From the NCBI GenBank assembly GCA_049999805.1, contig JBNGIO010005870.1:43454-65887 (forward strand): a stretch of DNA of 22,434 bases, given 5' to 3'. The position numbers and the translations under genes are program-made. Below are positions 18,850 to 22,434 of the stretch, one piece after another. Source of the stretch: Folioceros fuciformis. Taxonomy: Eukaryota; Anthocerotophyta; Anthocerotopsida; Anthocerotales. The notes under the pieces were generated by a model, which was not told the origin of the DNA, searched no databases, and saw nothing but the letters and a program-made list of their open reading frames with translations. The stretch's first letter is position 1. Each line of letters opens with the position of its first letter.

Positions 18850-18893
18850 AAAAATGGGAGGCCTAGCCCCCAAAAATGGGAGGCCTAGCCCCC
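18850..18893 (+). repeat. 22-bp perfect tandem duplication
   Basis: Units 18850-18871 and 18872-18893 are identical and begin AAAAATGGGAGGCCTAGCCC, each with an internal GGCC core. The duplication lies at the downstream edge of the LINE-like remnant, so it could be part of that element's 3' untranslated region. Confidence 0.95.
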
Positions 18894-18929
18894 TTCCTAC
18901 TAGCATGTAACTCCCTCTCGCCCCCAAGA

Positions 18930-20340
18930 TGTTGTATTCAAGTACAAGGTATGGCCTGCTTATCAATGGGGCTGTTGAAGCCGCATTCGCCATGCTTCAT
19001 GTTGTCCAAAAAATCGAGTTTGTCAAGGCCTTTTGTAGCGCAATCAAAACCCGTTGCCGGAAAAAAATACCACCACACCATATAGGGAAAGCCGTATGCC
19101 ACTCCTACACCGTGATGGGCCTTCACGTATCCTTCACATAGGTCTTCAAAAACCTGGAAACATTCTTACCCATGGACCTGTGCGTTTCAGTAGCAAGGGG
19201 GATGAACTAGTGACCCTATTGCATGGGCCTGTACTTGCAAGTCTTCCGTGTCGTGCTTTCTTCTGCCGCCCAACCCAACCGGAGGGGTTGATAATGACAT
19301 GCTCGCTGATGGTTGTCCTAGTGAGGTTTGTGACAACCACATCCGCTATAGAAACCTAGTCCCCTTTGGTTAGGAAATGGTCTGCAATGAGAGAGACATC
19401 ATTGAGAGGGTATATGGGCACTCCTTGAAGGGGAAGAAACTACCCTCCTTGGCCATAGAAAACATAACATCCCTCATTGCATTATGGCTAACGATGCGTT
19501 GTCCGCCAGTAGAGCAACATGCCAGGTGGCTCCCGGGGTCATTAAGGGGGACCCCACAGCTACAAGAAGAGAGAGACCAGGCCAACGATTGGACCAAGCC
19601 AAGGTGGAACCTCATCGCGATAGAGAAAGAAGCTCGTGTGATTCGGAAAGCTTGGATACATGGACGGGCCAACAACCAAGAGCTAGCACCCTTCCTCGAA
19701 CAAGATCGAAGGTATGCGTGAGCCTGCTTGTCAATGGAGGAATCTAGTAGGAGGGCTTGCAGTTCTTGCCCATAATGCTTTTCCATGTGGATGGCATGAT
19801 GCCCTCTCATACCCCCACAAAGGAAGGAGGAAAAAGAAGGCATGACTAATTGGGCTTGTGAGGATAAGAGATCCCGAGCCCTCCTGAGAGACTCTTGGAG
19901 GGGGAATGGCCCCTCCTCAATTCTGGTGACAAACCCCTCCAAAATGCTCAAGTTTCCAATGGAGAAGTAAGTCACCAAAGCTGGGGTAGAGAGTGCCCAA
20001 CTGCCAAGAAAAGCAGCTGGCGCAGACACATCCATGGCCAGTAGCCCAATGCCGCTCGAAGCAATGGGTAGGGATGCCTGTCTTCTAGCCAGAACACCGG
20101 CAATGCAATCAAATGAGCCCAGGCCACCAATGTCCCCTAATTCCTTCAATACTTGCTTGTCGAATTCCCTCAATTTGGAAAGAAAATCTAGGGATGGAGA
20201 CACCGTGCGGATGAGGTACCTAGAGCGTCGCGCAAAGCAAGTGGAGAGCATGCCGTAGGCCACCTATGGGTCCCCAAGCTAATGAAGGTTCTCAATATGT
20301 GCGTAATCGTCCGTCTAAGCTGCATCCACAAATTCGCTGA
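18930..20340 (-). pseudogene. LINE-like retrotransposon ORF2 C-terminal remnant
   Basis: On the minus strand a 297-residue open frame (20263-19370), extendable upstream to about 20340 through stops, reads like the post-RT region of a non-LTR element: VAYGMLSTCFARRSRYLIRT, KELGDIGGLGSFDC, APAAFLGSWALSTPALV, and then ARPCIQAFRITRASFSIAMR. A Cys/His cluster CSCGVPLNDPGSHLACC (about 19564-19514) is followed by GGQRIVSHNAMRDVMFSMA, an arrangement I associate with C-terminal tails of some LINE-type polyproteins. Frame-shifted pieces continue to about 18930 (ADVVVTNLTRTTISEHVI; VAYGFPYMVWWYFFPATGFD). RT catalytic motifs are missing: the upstream end is cut near 20350 where a copia LTR abuts. Relationship to LINEs is by pattern, not by alignment. 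Confidence 0.7.
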
Positions 20341-20361
20341 TGAAGTCAGGGGGGGGCCATA

Positions 20362-20950
20362 TGAACTCCCAAGATATGGATTCCAAATGGAGAATCGATG
20401 TTTTCCTTTCGAAATTGTAGAGATGGATTGATACTAAATGGAGACCAAAACTTACACTTGGAAATCTTGACTTTTAGGCCCTTAATTTGATGCTCAACTT
20501 TCATTGACAAGTCAGATTAACAAAAATCTCTACAACTCCATTCTCATCCTTACAATATGCTTGACCATCTTTGTCCAAATCAATTGATAAGCAATTCCAA
20601 CCAAAATTCTTATCCAATACCACACCTTTCAATTCCTCCTAGGGCTTACACATTGTATTCTTTTCTTCTTCTTTTTTTCAATTTATCAATTACAATGCAC
20701 ATTGAACAAAAGTATTGGCACTTAGGGACTGCTTCCAATGGTGGCTTTAAATAGAAATGTGCCACCCATCATTGCAATTATCACATAATGTAAATAAATA
20801 ACACGGAGGCTCTTGTACACCAAACTCACATATGCACAAGAGAATGAATTATTATTAACTTTAACAAAAAAAAGTCTTATATACTTCTATAAATGAAACC
20901 CTAACGTTAACCATGCGAGGTTAACTAGACTTCACTAAATAACCCTAACA
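20362..20950 (-). mobile_element. 3' LTR of minus-strand copia element
   Basis: Read on the minus strand the LTR starts TGTTAGGGTTATTTAG at 20950. It contains CATGGTTAACGTTAGGGTTT and a TATA-like GTATATAAGAC (about 20873-20883), matching the order in the copia LTR at 4477. It ends in CA: I place the end at about 20362 (TGAACTCCC on the + strand), giving ~589 bp, with CCATA (20357-20361) as candidate target-site duplication. The left edge is less certain than the right. It includes a 10-bp inverted pair TTGTAGAGAT / ATCTCTACAA about 110 bp apart. Confidence 0.7.
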
Positions 20951-20963
20951 CTCCCTCTTAACC
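20951..20963 (-). promoter_or_regulatory. Polypurine tract of minus-strand copia element
   Basis: On the minus strand GGTTAAGAGGGAG directly precedes the LTR start TGTTAGGG. This is the primer site for second-strand cDNA synthesis. It is nearly the same as the tract GGTTAAGGGGGTG ahead of the LTR at 4477. Confidence 0.8.
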
Positions 20964-21955
20964 GAACAAGGTTAACAAAACGGTATCTATCAGAATGGTG
21001 TCTAGGGGTACGCTCCTGTTTCCAATCTTAGAGCGTAAAGACTGATCAGGCAAGCGGAGCGTGAGTGACTATTGAGTTCCATGCAGGACAGGCTAGGACG
21101 TGAGCGCAGGGAACAGGCAATGTCCGGCTGTGTGGCCATGAAGACAAATAGTGAGCTTGTGCTTGCAGTCCTGTGCATCGTCACAGCAGAGAGCATAATA
21201 GCAGGCAACAGCATGGAGGCATGGCGCAAGCGGAACCTGGCTACCAAGGAAGGAATGGCCACCACCAAGGCTGGAGCAGCCCAGTTCTTGGACATGAACT
21301 CATGAATTTCGACGGTGACAGTCGACCCAAGTCCATACTGCGCTGTAGAGAGGCCTAGGCATTCGGCAGGATGGTCAACGCAGGCAGACCGAAATCTGGT
21401 CTCACACCTCATACTGACCCTGAAGAAGATGGAGGAGCTTGATTGCATACTTCAGTCAGCCAATTGAGGTCAATTGAGCTGGAAGACCTGGTGGGCAAAA
21501 TCCCTCCTCACGTACCCCGCATGTTTCCACTTACACTTCCTGAGATCCAGTAGATGGTCAAGGAGCTAAAGGAAATGGGCTTCAAGAGCACACTTGGAGA
21601 TCACGAGCCTAGTACGAGGCCAGCATAAAACCTCTACCTTCCTTCACAGCATGGTAAGCAAATAAAAGCCACTGTTTGTGTTGGTAGTTGATGCAGGATC
21701 AACTCACGTATGGATTTGTACTATTAGCTTCATCCACTGAGTGATCCTGTTTACATGTGCAGGAGAGAGGGTTGCACAACCTTGAAGAGTACCACCTGGT
21801 GTCATGCGTTTTCCTTAACCTATATCAGCACAGGAATAGCATAGAGACATGCCTGCCCACGAGAATGCCAACAACTTAGGTTGTAAAGCAATCCCTGCGA
21901 GGACATGCCATTTTTCATGTCAGCTGTAACACTGCTGCCATAGGTTAGTGAATTT
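20964..21955. other. ~1-kb segment between copia RNase H and polypurine tract, origin unknown
   Basis: In the other copia element only about 180 bp separates RNase H from the polypurine tract; here it is about 990 bp. On the + strand (antisense to the element) a frame from ATG 21081 to TGA 21303-21305 reads MKTNSELVLAVLCIVTAESI and KRNLATKEGMATTKAGAAQF. A further readable piece around 21330-21450 (LILTLKKMEELDCILQSA) and another near 21550-21625 (MVKELKEMGFKSTLGDHEP) follow, as in fragments or exons of a gene. I do not recognise the protein. Captured host sequence or a nested insertion are both possible. Confidence 0.45.
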
Positions 21956-22434
21956 CTAGGTTGCAGTAGGCATAGAGAACACCCTCAGCCCCAAGGCTGC
22001 AAGGTGCTTGTAGTGCTTTGGCTTACTTAAGCCCTTTGTGAGAATGTCAGCAATATTATCTTCAATACTAACATACTCGACTTTACCTATGCCCCTTTCA
22101 GCCACATCTCGAATGTAATGGTGGTACAACTCAATATGCTTGGTTCTTGCATGGAAGCGGGGGTTAGACACCAAGGCAATAGCTGACATATTGTTACAGA
22201 GCAGCAAAGTTGGCTCCTTCTGTGGTAAGTGAAAAACATCAAGAAATTGTCGTTCCCATTCTAACTCCTTACATGCATCCGTCAGGGCCTTATACTCAGC
22301 TTCAGTCGAGGACAGTGCAAGAGAAGTCTACTTCTTACAAGACCAGTTAATAGCACCTTGTGCCAACAAGAAAACATGAGCTGACAGACTTTTCCTAGTA
22401 TCCACATTATGTTGAAATGACCCTTATTAATATG
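21956..22434 (-). pseudogene. Copia RNase H, minus strand, runs off the window
   Basis: Minus-strand RNase H end of a Ty1/copia pol: VDTRKSLSAHVFLLAQGAIN, then LALSSTEAEYKALTDACKEL, LCNNMSAIALVSNPRFHART and KHIELYHHYIRDVAERGIGK, with ADILTKGLSKPKHY before the stop at 21956. An in-frame TAG at 22328-22330 (after NWSCKK) breaks it. The catalytic Glu in STEAEY is kept; the Asp of the usual CDN motif is Asn here (CNN). It lies with the LTR at 20362-20950 and is clearly related to the RNase H at 3521-4279, but is a different copy in the opposite orientation. RT would lie beyond the right edge. Confidence 0.9.

Noticed and set aside
21002-21448. 148-codon minus-strand frame in the copia spacer
   Set aside because: Shows no envelope, RNase H or other recognisable motif; the + strand fragments look more coding-like, though neither is proven.

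Overview
The window looks like nuclear DNA of a land plant. It holds an intron-containing plant-type TM9SF (nonaspanin/EMP70) gene and a DUF1191 gene, a family I know only from plants. Both sit in a bed of decayed Ty1/copia, Ty3/gypsy and LINE-like retroelements. The measured TM9SF introns are short: five of about 98-256 bp and one of 785 bp. The mix of elements, including a gypsy polyprotein that ends in a PHD-like zinc finger, makes me lean towards a seed-free lineage (bryophyte, lycophyte or fern), but I cannot prove this. A run of 10 N marks an assembly gap.

Layout from left to right. 1-1317 is non-coding sequence bounded by a direct repeat, with two small tandem arrays. 1318-4282 is a wrecked + strand copia element: degenerate coding remnants, then reverse transcriptase (YVDD box) and RNase H with stops, frameshifts and a ~315-bp insert. 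Its polypurine tract and the start of its 3' LTR lie at about 4462-4630. 4636-8747 is a + strand gypsy element: gag, three CCHC knuckles, aspartic protease, an acidic spacer with an 11-residue triplication, a deletion that removed RT/RNase H and the integrase core, the integrase C-terminal part broken by a 68-bp palindrome, and a PHD-like finger. 8748-11160 holds an unrecognised, lightly broken ~288-codon ORF (9289-10154) and then repeat-rich sequence (a ~140-bp direct repeat and a 58-59-bp tandem array that spans the N gap).

11276-18200 is the host-gene island, all on the minus strand. It contains a possible orphan terminal exon (11276-11378), the complete seven-exon TM9SF gene (11832-15281, 645 aa), and the single-exon DUF1191 gene (16991-17893, 300 aa). 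The two host genes lie head to tail about 1.7 kb apart. Nothing suggests they share a pathway beyond both encoding secretory-pathway membrane proteins.

18930-20340 is a minus-strand LINE-like ORF2 C-terminal remnant. It is interrupted at its upstream end by the 3' LTR of a second, minus-strand copia element (LTR about 20362-20950, RNase H 21956-22434 running off the window). Between that element's RNase H stop and its polypurine tract lies about 1 kb of unexplained sequence, possibly captured or inserted DNA.

I find no clearly new biological system. The strongest leads are the unknown ORF downstream of the gypsy pol, the PHD-like finger fused to that pol, the inverted-duplication palindrome inside the integrase reading frame, and the extra segment in the minus-strand copia element.
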